NCBI GenBank assembly: GCA_963932465.1
Contig: OZ010793.1
Coordinates: forward strand, 255,885,333-255,949,332
Origin: Maratus speciosus
Taxonomy: Eukaryota > Arthropoda > Arachnida > Araneae > Salticidae
Length of the DNA stretch: 64,000 bases
Reading direction: 5' to 3'
Below the pieces are notes generated by a model. That model did no database searches and had not been told where the DNA came from. It was given only the letters and a program-made list of their open reading frames with translations. Every line of letters starts with the position of its first letter. Within the stretch, counting starts at the first letter, position 1. A program made the position numbers and the translations under genes. Below, piece by piece: positions 1 through 11,363 of the stretch.

Positions 1-92
1 TTTAATCTTGTATTTTCCCCATCTAAATAAATTTTTATTAGGTTCTAAACAATATCTTTATGCTTGAAAAATAAAAAAAAAATAAATGTCTT

Positions 93-1208
93 ACAGTGTT
101 TCATTGTACCCCGTATGCCGGGATACAATGAAACACATACTGGGGTACAATGAAAAGCTCCAAATAATGGAAGCAATTTTCACCCAGTATAGTTTATTTT
201 ATGAAAAATGAGATAAATACAAAAACAAAACTTGATTAATAAGAAACTTGGTAAAAATATTATAGTCTAAGACGAAAAATAAGAAAATTCTATTAGTTTA
301 AGAAATACTTTTCAATTTTTAATTAAATTGGCTCAAGTCAGTTTCAAAAATTAGCATTTCTGCTTATATTTCAGTTGCTCCTGAAGGAATATGGGGTGGT
401 AGTTTCAACACAATGAGTTTTTTTTTTAAATGTAAGTTTAAAAGAAAAAAATTAAAACTAGGTTGGAGTCTTTCTATATCAAGTACTTCACATTTGACTT
501 CATTTAAATGTATGATTTCTCCAACGGTATATATTTCCTTATGTTTCCATTTATACGGATACTGCTTGTGCCATACATGTTATGTGTGGATATCTCATTC
601 TTAGTACCTCGATGACCAGCTCGGCCTGGAAAAAAAATCTGGATCATCATCAGAGTCTGTACCAAGCAGAGTTTCTTTTCAAAGTAATCCCTTCTTAGCT
701 TTTTTTCTCTTTCTATTTTTTAATTGCTTAACAAGAGCATTTTTTACTGACTTGGTTAGAACAAAACTCTTTTTTTTTCTGTTTTCCTACTCTTAGTTCT
801 AATATATTCCATTTACTACTTTTATTACTATAATAAAAAATGTTTCATTGTACCCCGCACTGAGGTTACTAAATAAAAATTTATTTCAAACTTCTAATAT
901 TTATTTTTTTTAGTTTGGTTTTGGAGGTATGAAGACAACAACCCAAAGATAACAATGCACAGAAAAATTAATTATTACATATAACAACAAGCAAAAAGAA
1001 ACAAAATTACTTTTAGTAAAGAAAGTTACTTTCAATGGTGTAAAAGCAATAATCTTCTATTGCTACTGTTGTAGAAGTGTGAATGTATCCAAATCACATC
1101 AGTAATTGGAACATATAGTTGTATAACATTATATATAAACTGCAACTCTCTATGACAAATTTGATTGATATTACAAGTAATGTTTCATTGTATCCCGTCT
1201 TCCCCTAC
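93..1208 (-). mobile_element. pogo/Tigger-like DNA transposon, internally deleted
   Basis: The interval is bounded by, and seeded with, copies of a motif of the form TGTTTCATTGTACCCCG. It occurs near 96-113, in reverse orientation at about 119-138 and 141-155, and forward again at 841-857 and 1181-1197. The last copy continues into CTTCCCCTAC, which looks like an outer terminus. Multiple subterminal copies are common in pogo-like elements, where they are thought to bind transposase. The only coding trace is an antisense transposase-tail remnant (361-780), so the catalytic part is missing. The left boundary is uncertain because two oppositely oriented motif copies lie back to back at 96-138. 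The family assignment rests on terminus style and tail composition. Confidence 0.5.
361..780 (-). pseudogene. degraded C-terminal tail of a pogo-like transposase
   Basis: Reading the minus strand from about 780 down gives a basic stretch (KQLKNRKRKKAKKG), then an acidic patch (DSDDDPDFF). A later segment contains YTVGEIIHLNEVKCEVLD, resembling the 'YVGxI...' motif near the C terminus of many arthropod Tigger/pogo transposases, and ends at a stop near 361. In-frame stops break the segment in at least two places. No helix-turn-helix or DDE region is present, so this is a relic. It is assigned by composition and short motifs only; no alignment could be run. Confidence 0.4.
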
Positions 1209-1796
1209 TCTTTAAAATTTAACATGAGATTAACTTTACACTGAACTAAAAATAAATAACACAACATAAAAAGAAACTTCAAATCAACTTTAGAGACACA
1301 ATAACTGATACAAACTACGGCTGTGACAGTTTACGAACATGATTTGTCAGGTTCTGTGGACGCATTATTCATATGAAAATATTATCCTACATGTATTGTG
1401 CGGTATATATACTACACCACATTTCTGTTATGTAGCATTTTTTCATTGCAATTACATTTGTAATAAATATTCTGTGACACATAAGTATATTTCTAATATA
1501 AGAAAAATTGATTTTATTAGTTTCTGTATTGTAAATTGTATACACTTACTTCTTCAGGTAGTAAAGTCGGATCGTATTTTATGCAAAATGATTCATCTAA
1601 TGCAAAAGAAAAGAAAAAAGAAAAAAATATTAATTTATAATTCTTTGATATTTTATATTGTTATTGATAAAATTATTACAATATAATGAGCATCCATCAC
1701 CAATATGCAGATTGCATGGCATGGGGTAATTTAAATAGACAGCGAAATATCACGGAGGAATTTGTAGCACTTCGTTTCGGTGCTAAAAACTTTATA
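1209..1796. other. AT-rich intergenic sequence, nothing recognised
   Basis: An open frame at 1339-1686 (115 codons) consists of AT-driven codons (I, Y, K, N, F) with no recognisable motif, so I treat it as chance. No repeats or structural signals were seen. Confidence 0.5.
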
Positions 1797-1866
1797 CAGT
1801 GAAACTTCCATTTAACGAAGTCTCATCGTTACACTCAAACACTTCGTTATGAAGAAAATTCGTTAA
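1797..1866 (+). repeat. Tigger/pogo-like terminal inverted repeat (left-facing end)
   Basis: The sequence begins CAGTGAAACTTCCATTTAAC directly after TA and contains several TTAACGAAG/TTCGTTA words. The same style of end, in the opposite orientation, lies at 20645-20707 (reverse complement starting CAGTGGAACTTCGCTTTAAC) followed by TA. The two may be ends of different copies, or the two ends of one old element since filled with 19 kb of insertions. Confidence 0.45.
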
Positions 1867-2101
1867 ATAGAAACAGCTCAAATTCATGAAATTTGTATAA
1901 TAAAATACACATGCATGAAATGAAAAATACCCATAAAATGGAAATATTGGAAAAGTGTATCAGCAACTTTTTTTTTTTATGTAATCAATAGATATAAGAA
2001 AAACTCAATTGGAATAATGTCTAAAAGACACATAATAAAGAGAAGTAAACAAAAATTGAAGCGTAGAAGTACCTTTTCTCTTTTAGGTAGCTTTCATTAC
2101 A
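1867..2101. other. AT-rich sequence, no feature
   Basis: I see nothing supportable except GGTAGCTTTCATTAC at 2091-2105, which recurs in the hairpin at about 7850-7880. Confidence 0.4.
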
Positions 2102-2862
2102 AAAAGTCCTTCCAGCCAGTGCCGGGAGGAAGAGGTAGCTTTCATATTCCTTATTTTTAAAAATCAAGCTTATATTATTCAAACACACGAAGCTCAGTTT
2201 AGTGGAAACCGATTATAGGAGATTCAATACTAATTTTTATCAACACTAAATCATTATGAATGAGAATTTCGCGAAATTAGTCAGCTTTATCCAAGCTGCT
2301 TTTATTTAAAGTAACTTATATTTGGCTGCCAAATTCGGCGATATCTTGAAGTTCATGCCATTTTAAGACAACATGGTGGATGAGGCCAACAAGTGAACTA
2401 GGCCGAGACCTTAGAAATTCCTGTGAACATGCTCACTTACATCGGAATCGGTTGATATATACAAGTGCTGTCGCAGGCAAAAAATCAGATTTTTCAAAAT
2501 GTCACCCACATTAGAAATTGAAACTGCTATATCTGAGCCATTTTCTAAGATAAAGACAAAACAAGAAATGCTCCGGAATCCTTATATCATGGTCAAATAC
2601 TTAAGAAAGAAACCTTTTTCAATTTCTAATTTTTTTGCACCTTACTAAATATAATTTTTTATTTAATTTAATGGCCTCCATTTTGAAACAAGATGGCTGA
2701 TGAAGCTGGCCATCGAACTTGGTCGAGACATTACGATATACTATCCACATGCTGTCTTACATCGAAATAGGTTAATAAATACGCGTGTTATCACGTGACA
2801 AATATCAGATCGTTTCAAAATGTAAGCCATGCTAGAAATTCAAAGTGCTATAATTCAACCAT

Positions 2863-4620
2863 TTTTACTTTCTTCTATCTTCAATAGAAAAAAGTATTGC
2901 AATCGAAATTTTTTTCACTTCCGGTTTTCGACGGATTTACACGTTTTAGGTGTCAGAGATCCCAAAAAAACATGTTTATAGAAAATGTCTGTCTGTCCGC
3001 GTGTCCGTCTGTCTGTCGCCATTGTACCATCAAAAAGTGTATGAAGTTATGCATAGAATTGAGCTAAAATTTTTATTTTAAGTTTTTGGCTATGGCAAGC
3101 AGATCCTCCCTGAATTTGGAAAAAAATCGCCGGTAGGGGCGCTGTAATAGCGATTTTTGTGCGATTTTGAATATTGTACCATCCAAAAGTGTATGAAGTT
3201 ATGCATACAATTGAACCAAATTTTTATTTTAAGTTTTCGGATATGGAAAGTAGGTCCTCCTGAATTTGGAAAAAATTCGTCGGTAGGGGGCGCTGTAACA
3301 GCGATTTTGAATATTGTACCATCGAAAAGTGCATAAAGTTATACATAGAATAGAACCAAAAAATTTTTTAAGTATTTGCTTATAGCAAGTAGGTCCTCCA
3401 TGAATTTGGAAAAAATTCACCGGTAGGGTGCGCTGTAATAGCGATTTTTGTGCGATTTTGAATATTGTACCATCGAAAAGTGTATGAAGTTATGCATAGA
3501 ACTGAACCAAATTTTTTGTGTTTGTTTTTGGTTATAGCATGAAGGTCCTCCTTGAATTTGGAAAAATTCCGCCGGAACGGGGCGCTTTAATTGCGATGTC
3601 TGTACGATTTTCATTATTGTACCATCGAAAAGTGTATGAAGTTATGCATAGAATTGAACCAAATTTTTTGTGCATGTTTCTGGCTGTGGTAAGCAAGTTC
3701 TCCCTGAATTTGAAAAAAATCTGGCGGAAGGGGGCGCTGTAATAGCAATTTCTGTGCATGTTTCTGGCTGTGGTAAGCAAGTTCTCCCTGAATTTGAAAA
3801 AAATCTGGCGGAAGGGGGCGCTGTAATAGCAATTTCTGTGCTATTTTCATTATTGTACCATCGAAAACTGTATAAAATTATGCATAGAATTGAACCAAAT
3901 TTTTTGTGTATGTGTAAGGCTATGATCGGTAGGTCCTCCCTGAACTTGAAAAAATTCCGCCAGAAGGGGCTCTATAATTGCGATGTCTGCGCCATTTTTA
4001 TTATTGTACCGTCAATAAGTGTATGAAGTTAGGCATAGAATTGAACCAAATATTTTGTGTATGTTTCTTGCTATGGCATGCAAGTCCTCCCTGAATTTGA
4101 AAAAAATCTGACGGAAGGGGGTGGCACTATAATAGCGATGTTTGTGCCATTTTCTTTATTGTACCATTGAAAAGTATATAAAATTATGCATACAATTGAA
4201 CCAAATTTTTTGTGCATAATTTTGGATATGGCCAACAGGTCCTCCTTGAATTTTGAAATATTGCACGGTAAAGGAGCTCTGTGCTAGAGATTTTTGTATA
4301 ATTTTCTTGATTTTTCGAATTTCTATTGTCAATCGGTAGCTCGCGCAGCGGCGGGAACTCGCTTCCTGCTAAGCCGGCTATTCGCAAACAGCTGATAACA
4401 ATAGAATAAAGAAAAACTATTAATTTTAACAAATATCATGATATAGATTAACTCGTTTTTAGTCCGTTTAATTGAGTGAAGCAGAAATTTAAGAAGAAAA
4501 TGAAAGTTGGTATAGCATTGAACTAATAATATTGAAGTATTAACACGTGTAACTACTTTTTAAAATATTAATATGTATAAGATAGAAGAAAGTTTTGGGA
4601 TTGGCACATCCAACTAGTTT
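2863..4620. repeat. satellite-bearing insert in left foldback arm, block 1
   Basis: The right arm and other left-arm units read straight across this position, so the block is an insertion relative to them. It starts ACTTTCTTCTATCTTCAATAG, passes a TCTGTC/TCCGTC run at 2990-3017, then holds about eight copies of a ~152 bp satellite unit from 3020 to 4330. It ends with 290 bp of single-copy-like sequence reaching CATCCAACTAG. Unit landmarks are TGTACCATC, ATGAAGTTATGCATAGAATT, GGTCCTCC and GGGGGCGCTGTAATAGC. Landmark starts (3041, 3193, 3333, 3484, 3636, 3872, 4023, 4178) give spacings of 140-155 bp plus one longer unit. The longer unit contains a 78 bp direct duplication (about 3670-3832). Confidence 0.75.
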
Positions 4621-4941
4621 AAGATATATACGAAACCAAAACTGCTCCGGAATCTATGTATTATGAAGGTCAAATACATAAAAAAAATCTTTTTCATTTT
4701 CCAATTTTTTGATACCTCATTTAAAATTTAAAATTTAAACTTTTTTTAAATGGCAGCCCTTTTGAAACAAGATGACGAATGAAGCTGGCCAACGAAGTCG
4801 GTCGAGACATTGGTATGTACTATGTACACACCAACTTACATCCAAATCGGTTCATAAATACGCCTGTTATCGCGTGACAAAAATCAGGTCGTTTCAGAAT
4901 GTCAGCCAGAATAGAAATTCAAAATGCTATAACTCAGCCAT

Positions 4942-6777
4942 TTTTACTTTCTTCTATCTTCAATAGTAGAAAGTATTGTAATCGAAATTTTTTTCGACTT
5001 CCGGTTTTCGACGGATTTACATGCTTTAGGGGTCAGAGATCCCAAAAAACGTGTTTATAGAAAATGTCTGTTTGTCCGTGTGTCCGTGTGTCTGTCGCCA
5101 TTTTACCATCAGAAAGTGTATGAAGTTATGCATAGAATTGAACCAAATTTTTATTTTACGTTTTTGGCTATGGCAAGCAGATCCTCCCTGAATTTGGAAA
5201 AAATTCGCCGGCAGGGGGCGTTGTAATAGCTATTTTTGTGCGATTTTGAATATTGTACCATCTTAAAGTATATGAAGTTATGCATAGAATTGAACCAAAC
5301 TTTTATATTAAGTTTTTGGATATGGAAGGTAGGTCCTCCCTGAATTTGGAAAAAATTCGCCTGTAGGGGGCGCTGTAATAGCGATTTTTGTGCGATTTTG
5401 AATATTGTACCATCCAAAAGTATATGAAGTTATGTATATAATTGAACCAAATTTTTAGTTTAAGTTTTTGGATATGGCAGGTAGGTCCTCCCTGAATTTG
5501 GAAAAAATTCGCCGGTAGGGGGCGCTGTAATAGCGATTTTTGTGCGATTTTGAATATTGTACCATCCAAAAGTGTATGAAGTTATGCATGGAATTGAATC
5601 AAACTTTTATTTTAAGTTTTTAGCTTTGGCAGACAGGTCCTCCCTGAATTTGGAAAAAATTCGCAGGTAGGGGGCGCTGTAACAGCGATTTTTGTGCGGT
5701 TTTGAATATTATACCATCCAAAAGTATATGAAGTTATGTATAGAATTGAACCAAATTTTTATTTTAAGTTTTTGGATATGGCAGGTAGGTTCTCCCTGAA
5801 TTTGGAAAAAATTCGCCGTTAGGGGACGCTGTAATAACGATTTTTGTGCGATTTTGAATATTCTACCATCCAAAAGTGAATGAAGTTATGCATAGAATTG
5901 AACCAAATTTTTATTTTAGGTTTTTGGATATGGCAGACAGGTCCTCCCTGAATTTGGAAAAAATTCGCTGGTAGGGGACGCTGTAACAGCGATTTTTGTG
6001 TGGTTTTGTATATTGTGCCATTCAAAAGTGTTTGAAGTTATGCATAGAATTGAACCAAATTTTTATTTTAAGTTTATTGCTATGACAAGCAGGTACCCAC
6101 TGAATTTGGAAAAGTATCGCCGCTAGGAGGCGCTTTAATAACGATTTTTGTGCCATTTTGAATATTGTACCATCGAAAAGTGTATTAAGTTATGCATAGA
6201 ATTGAGCCAAATTTTTTATGTTTCTTTTTGGTTATGGCATGAAGGTCCTCCATGAATTTGGAAAAATTCCGCTGGAAGGGGGCGCTATAATTACGATGTC
6301 TGTACTATTTTCTTTATTGTACAATCGAAGAGTGTATAAAATATGCATACAATTGAACCAAATTTTCTGTGCATGTTTTTGGCTTTGGCCAACAGGCCCT
6401 CCTTGAATTTGGAAATATCACGCGGTAAAGGGGCTCTGTGATAGCGATTTTTGTATACTTTTTTTGATTTATCGTAGTTCTATTGTCCATCGGCGGCTCG
6501 TGCAAATGCGGGAACTCACCTCCTGCTAAGCCGGCTGTTCGCAAACGTCTGATAACAACAGAATAAGGAAAAACTATTAATTTTAACAAATATCATGACA
6601 TAGATTAACTCGTTTTTAGTTCATTTAATTGACCGAAGCAGGAATTTAAGATGAAAATCAAAGTTGGTATAGTAATGAACTAATAATATTGAAGTATTAA
6701 CATGTGTAACTAGTTTTTGAAATATTAAGATGTATAAGATAGAAAAAAGTTTTGGGATTGGCACATCAAAACTAGTT
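4942..6777. repeat. satellite-bearing insert in left foldback arm, block 2
   Basis: This is a second copy of the same insert, again starting ACTTTCTTCTATCTTCAATAG and ending AAAACTAG. About nine ~152 bp units run from 5095 to 6480. The flank 6540-6780 is a close copy of 4385-4622. The two blocks plus the intervening unit look like a ~2.1 kb segmental tandem duplication. Long minus-strand open frames here simply reflect a stop-poor repeat; a period not divisible by three makes them change frame at each unit. Confidence 0.75.
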
Positions 6778-7358
6778 TTAGATATAGACGAAACAAAAAC
6801 TGCTCCGGAATCTTTGTATCAAAGTCAAATACATAAGAAAAAAATATTTTTCAATTTTCAATTTTTTGGTACCACATTTCAAATTTTAAATTAAAAGGCC
6901 GCCATTTTGAAACAAAATGGCGGATGAAGCTGGCCAACGAACTCGGTCGAGACATTGGTACGTATTATGTATACACCAAGGTGCATCCAAATCGATTCAT
7001 AAATACGCCTGTTATCGCGTGACAAAAATCAGGTCGTTTCAAAATGTCAGCCATGCTAGAAATTCAAAGTGCTATAACCCAGCCATTTTTTAAGATATAG
7101 ACGAAACAAAAAATGCTCCGGAATCTTTGTATCAAGGTCAAACACATAAGAAAAAAATGTTTTTCAATTTCCAATTTTATGGTACCACATTTCAAATTCT
7201 AAATTTTTAAAAAAAAATTTAAATGGCCGCCATTTTGAAACAAGATGATGAATAAAGCTGGCCAACGAACTTTGTCGAGGCATTGGTATGCACTATGTAT
7301 ACACGAAGTTACATCCAAATCGGTTCATAAATATGAGAGTTACAGTGTGACAAAGATC

Positions 7359-7360
<2 letters not shown>

Positions 7361-7443
<83 letters not shown>

Positions 7444-7483
7444 ATATATATATATATTATATATATATATATATATTATATAT

Positions 7484-7525
<42 letters not shown>

Positions 7526-7559
7526 ATATATATTATATATATATATATATAATATATAT

Positions 7560-7602
<43 letters not shown>

Positions 7603-7656
7603 TATATATTATATATATATATATATATTATATATATATATATATATAATATATAT

Positions 7657-7736
<80 letters not shown>

Positions 7737-7737
7737 C
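7361..7737. repeat. (AT)n microsatellite with phase shifts
   Basis: About 375 bp of alternating T and A, interrupted every 15-25 bp by TATTATA or ATAATAT phase changes. It sits at the inner end of the left foldback arm. Such a tract can form cruciforms and slips easily in replication and assembly, so its length is unreliable. Confidence 0.95.
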
Positions 7738-7738
7738 A

Positions 7739-7980
7739 ACTTTTGAACGGAGGGTGGTTTCGGGGTCTGGGGGAAATATAACAAAAATAAAGATGAAAAT
7801 ATACCAAAATTTTTTGAAATCACTTTCCTCCGAACGGCTGCAATAGGTAGCTTTTTGTAATGAAAGCTACCTAAAAGCTACCTATTGCAGCCGTTCGGAG
7901 GAAAGCGATTTCGAAAAATTTTGGTATATTTTCATCGATCATGACCCACAGACCCCGAAGCCACCCTCCGTTCAAAAGTT
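7739..7980. repeat. ~240 bp hairpin at the centre of the foldback element
   Basis: AACTTTTGAACGGAGGGTGG at 7739 pairs with CCACCCTCCGTTCAAAAGTT ending at 7980. The arms also share AAATATACCAAAATTTTT and TTTCCTCCGAACGGCTGCAA, and the axis lies near 7860. The tip has GGTAGC/GCTACC words that also occur at the outer left end of the foldback element (2091). Confidence 0.85.
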
Positions 7981-9230
7981 TATATATATATATATAACCA
8001 TTAATTAAACATAACCTACCACCAACAAAAACCTTAATATTATGAATTAAAGCTGTAAGTATAAAAAAAAGTGCCAAATTATTTATTATAAGAATTATTA
8101 TGGAAGAAAAAAGAAGAAAGTGGACACCGACAAATAATGGAAAAGCTTATATATTGAATTACGTTTTGAAGGGCACAGAATTCAATGATATAAGCAATAT
8201 GGTGGTTTTCTGTGAGAAAAAAAAGCTAAATCTAAAAATTATTTTTCTCGGTGCCCGAACAACCATTATAATCAAGTGAATAGATTAAAAATGAAAACAG
8301 AATAGAAACAAATAATATGAAATGGAAAAATCAATAAAACCAGTTTAAATATTTATAGGATATAAAATAGAAATAATACACAACAAACCGATTAATATTT
8401 CAGTATTTTTCAATATATCCACTCGCACATGGCTACCATAATATCGTAAAGATTAAGGTGAATAAAACAGTTAAGAAATCACAGTAATTGATACCAAAGG
8501 ATGCAGTTAATACATTTTGAAATACCATGATAAATACAATTGATATAATATAAAATAAAATAAATAGAAAGTAATTACATTATTTAAAATAACTAAAATG
8601 CACTATTAAATTACTTAATTACTATTTAACAATATCGTCAAAATTTAGCTATAAAATCCACCTGGTGTAGGAAATTATAACTGAAAAGGAGCTGCAAAAG
8701 ACAAAATTTATAACTTATCGCCAAAAGACAAATTTTGGTGCTGCCATCTAGTAGTATTTTTATTATTCAAATGTCACAAGATGAAAAATTGAAAGCCTTT
8801 GAATGTAAAAAATTTATCAACAGCAAAACCAAATAAATCCTTATATATAGATAATTATAAACCTAATATAAACCACACTATATATTTAAAAAAAAAAACT
8901 ATTGTTAATAAAATTTAAAAAAAAAAGCATTCAAAATATTCTATTATCTTACGCATTTAAACTACACTAAGAATTTAAATAATTCTATAACATTGATAAT
9001 ATACAGCATATAGCTATATGCTATAAAATAAAATAAATTCAATAATAATTAATATAAATATATATTAAAAATAATATAAAAATCATTAATAATAACTCAT
9101 ATATATAAGATAATTATAAAATGAACAGGAAATAAAAAACATATGGAAGTATATAGAAGATTATCAGATACTTAAATTCCCATTACCTAAAAATCTCAAA
9201 TATAGTGTGTGGATTATTTTATATATATAT
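7981..9230. other. AT-rich core of the foldback element
   Basis: About 1.2 kb of very AT-rich single-copy-looking sequence between the two arms. The only candidate coding stretch is the small ORF at 8100. No transposase motif was seen, so any activity would depend on proteins made elsewhere. Confidence 0.5.
8100..8279 (+). CDS. small unrecognised ORF (about 59 codons) in foldback core
   Basis: The ATG at 8100 opens a frame beginning MEEKRRKWTPTNNGKAYILN and ending ...TTIIIK before TGA at about 8277. It is basic at the N terminus and hydrophobic later. I do not recognise it. It is short and lies in AT-rich DNA, so it may be chance; the only reasons to list it are its position in the element core and a less AT-biased start than its surroundings. 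Confidence 0.15.
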   Translation: MEEKRRKWTPTNNGKAYILNYVLKGTEFNDISNMVVFCEKKKLNLKIIFLGARTTIIIK

Positions 9231-10346
9231 ACCTGATCTTTGTCACACTGTAACTCTCATATTTATGAACCGATTTGGATGTAACTTCGTGTATACATAG
9301 TGCATAACAATGCCTTGACCGAGTTCGTTGGCCAGCTTCATCCGTTATCTTGTTTCAAAATGGCGGCCATTTAATATTTAAAAAAAAATGAAATGTGGTA
9401 CCAAAAAATTGAAAATTGAAAAATATTTTTTTTCATGTGTTTGACCTTGATACAAAGATTCCGGAGCATTTTTTGTTTCGTCTATATCTTAAAAAATGGC
9501 TGAGTTATAGCACTTTGAATTTCTAGCTTGGCTGATATTTTGAAACGACCTGATTTTTGTCACGCGATAACAGGCGTATTTATGAATCGATTTGGATGTA
9601 CCTTGATGTATACATAATACGTACTAATGTCTCGACCGAGTTCGTTCGCCAGCTTCATCCGCCATCTTGTTTCAAAATGGCGGCCATTTAAAATTTAAAA
9701 AAAAAATTTAAATTTAAAATGAGGTACCAAAAAATTGGAAAATGAAAAAGATTTTTTTTTGTATGTGTTTGACTTAATGCAAAGATTCCGGAACAGTTTT
9801 TGTTTTGTCTATATCTAAAAAAATGGCTGAGTTATAGCATTTTGAATTTGTATTGTGGCTGACATTTTAAAACGACCTGATTTTTGTCACGCGATAACAG
9901 GCGTATTTATGAACCGATTTGGATGTAACTTGGTGTGTGGATAGTACATACCAATGTCTCGACCGAGTTCGTTGGCCAGCTTCATTCGCCATCTTGTTTC
10001 AAAAGGGCTGCCATTTAAAAAAATTAAATTTAAAATTTAAAATGAGTTATCAAAAAATTGAAAAATGAAAAAGATTTTTTTATGTGTTTGACGGTTTGAC
10101 CTTGATACAAACATTCCGGAGCAGTTTTTGTTTCGTATATATCTTAAAAAAGGGTTGAATTATAGCACTTTGAATTTCTAGCATGGCTGACATTTTGAAA
10201 CGATCTGATATTTGTCACGTGATAACACGCGTATTTATTAACCTATTTTTATGTAAGAAGGCATGTGGATGGTATATCGTAATGTCCCGACCAAGTTCGC
10301 TGGCCAGCTTCATCAGCCATCTTGTTTCAAAATGGAGGCCATTAAA
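9231..10346. repeat. right arm of the foldback element, inner part
   Basis: Four inverted copies of the ~325 bp unit follow one another, with TTTGTCACGCGATAACAG-type landmarks at about 9250, 9560, 9885 and 10210. The satellite blocks present between the equivalent units of the left arm are absent. Reading complementary to the left arm gives smooth continuity across both satellite insertion points. Confidence 0.7.
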
Positions 10347-11363
10347 TCCTTCTCTCTCTATATAAAAGTTTTGATTTGGAAATGGACCAATGAAAATCTG
10401 CGTAGATATTCCCGGCAGATCGGCATCCAATTTGAATGCTTAAGCATGGCCTTTCTTCGTTAATATTAAAAAAACTGTTGCATACAAAAATATGAAAATC
10501 GGTAGTATTATAGAGAAATGTTTGATAAACACGCTGATGCAGACAGTTTTCAAATCGAAGAATTACTTTAAGAGATATTTAATGCTAAAGTTGGACAAAA
10601 TCGTTCCATTAAAAAGTTTTATAGGAGCAAAAACTGTACATAGGAATTTAATCATTTTTAGGTCATTTTATGCGTCAGAATTTTCCGGTGTGCAGATTGC
10701 ATTTAGTTTTTTAATTTGACTCATTTTTTGAGGTTTTATTTCTATTTTAAATTCAAATTTTCAGCATTTCGAGAGATATTTTTTAGATATTTTAGAAAAT
10801 TGTATTAATTTAAACTGTTGTCAACTGTATAAACAGCGCAAACAATAATGTTTGCTTCAAATTAAAAATTTATTTTACACATGACTATTATAAACAGAAA
10901 ATATATAAAAAGCAGGAACTCATTGAAAATTATGTCATAAAAACTATAATTACACATGAAATTAAAAGAGAAAGAATATTGTAAAATAATAAAGTCATTA
11001 ACATGTGTTAGAAGTCTTAAATAGGAGAATTTATGTCATATTTATGTCACATTACACTTATTACGTAAAATGAACAAAAAATAATATTGCAAAACAGTTA
11101 AAATTTAAAAATTGCGCGAGACATTTATTTGATATTTTAAGATGATCATAATATTTCATTTCTAACAAAAGTATTTTTACGTGAATATTAAAAAGAGAAA
11201 GAAAAGTTTGGTGAAAATTACGTCAGATTATAATTGTCAGATTCAAATTACAATTCAATCTTCCGAAATCTTTTTAAAGCCGATCAAATTAGCGTGCTGT
11301 TAGAGTCTGCGGTGTCTGAACGGGGGTTGACGAGCGTAGCTCATAGGGGGCAGAGCCCCCTAG
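10347..11363 (+). mobile_element. non-autonomous Helitron, family A, copy 1
   Basis: The element starts TCCTTCTCTCTCTATATAAAAG and ends with the hairpin GGGGGCAGAGCCCCC followed directly by TAG, giving a CTAG terminus. It lies between A (10346) and T (11364), the A/T insertion without duplication expected of Helitrons. The left foldback arm provides the empty site: joining ...CCATTAAA (to 10346) with TTAAATAAAA (from 11364) reproduces the complement of about 2660-2690. No helicase or Rep coding is present in its 1,017 bp; the short open frames inside are not recognisable. A second copy lies at 47062-48335. Confidence 0.9.

Noticed and set aside
3229..4432. Overlapping open frames on both strands, 63-118 codons
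   Set aside because: Products of the stop-poor satellite unit; no conserved start, no motif.
5151..6025. Several minus-strand open frames of 68-91 codons with similar peptides
   Set aside because: They fall inside the 152 bp satellite; the similarity is repeat similarity, and the period is not a multiple of three.
7245..7823. Open frames of 96-108 codons, rich in I and Y
   Set aside because: They are translations of the (AT)n microsatellite.
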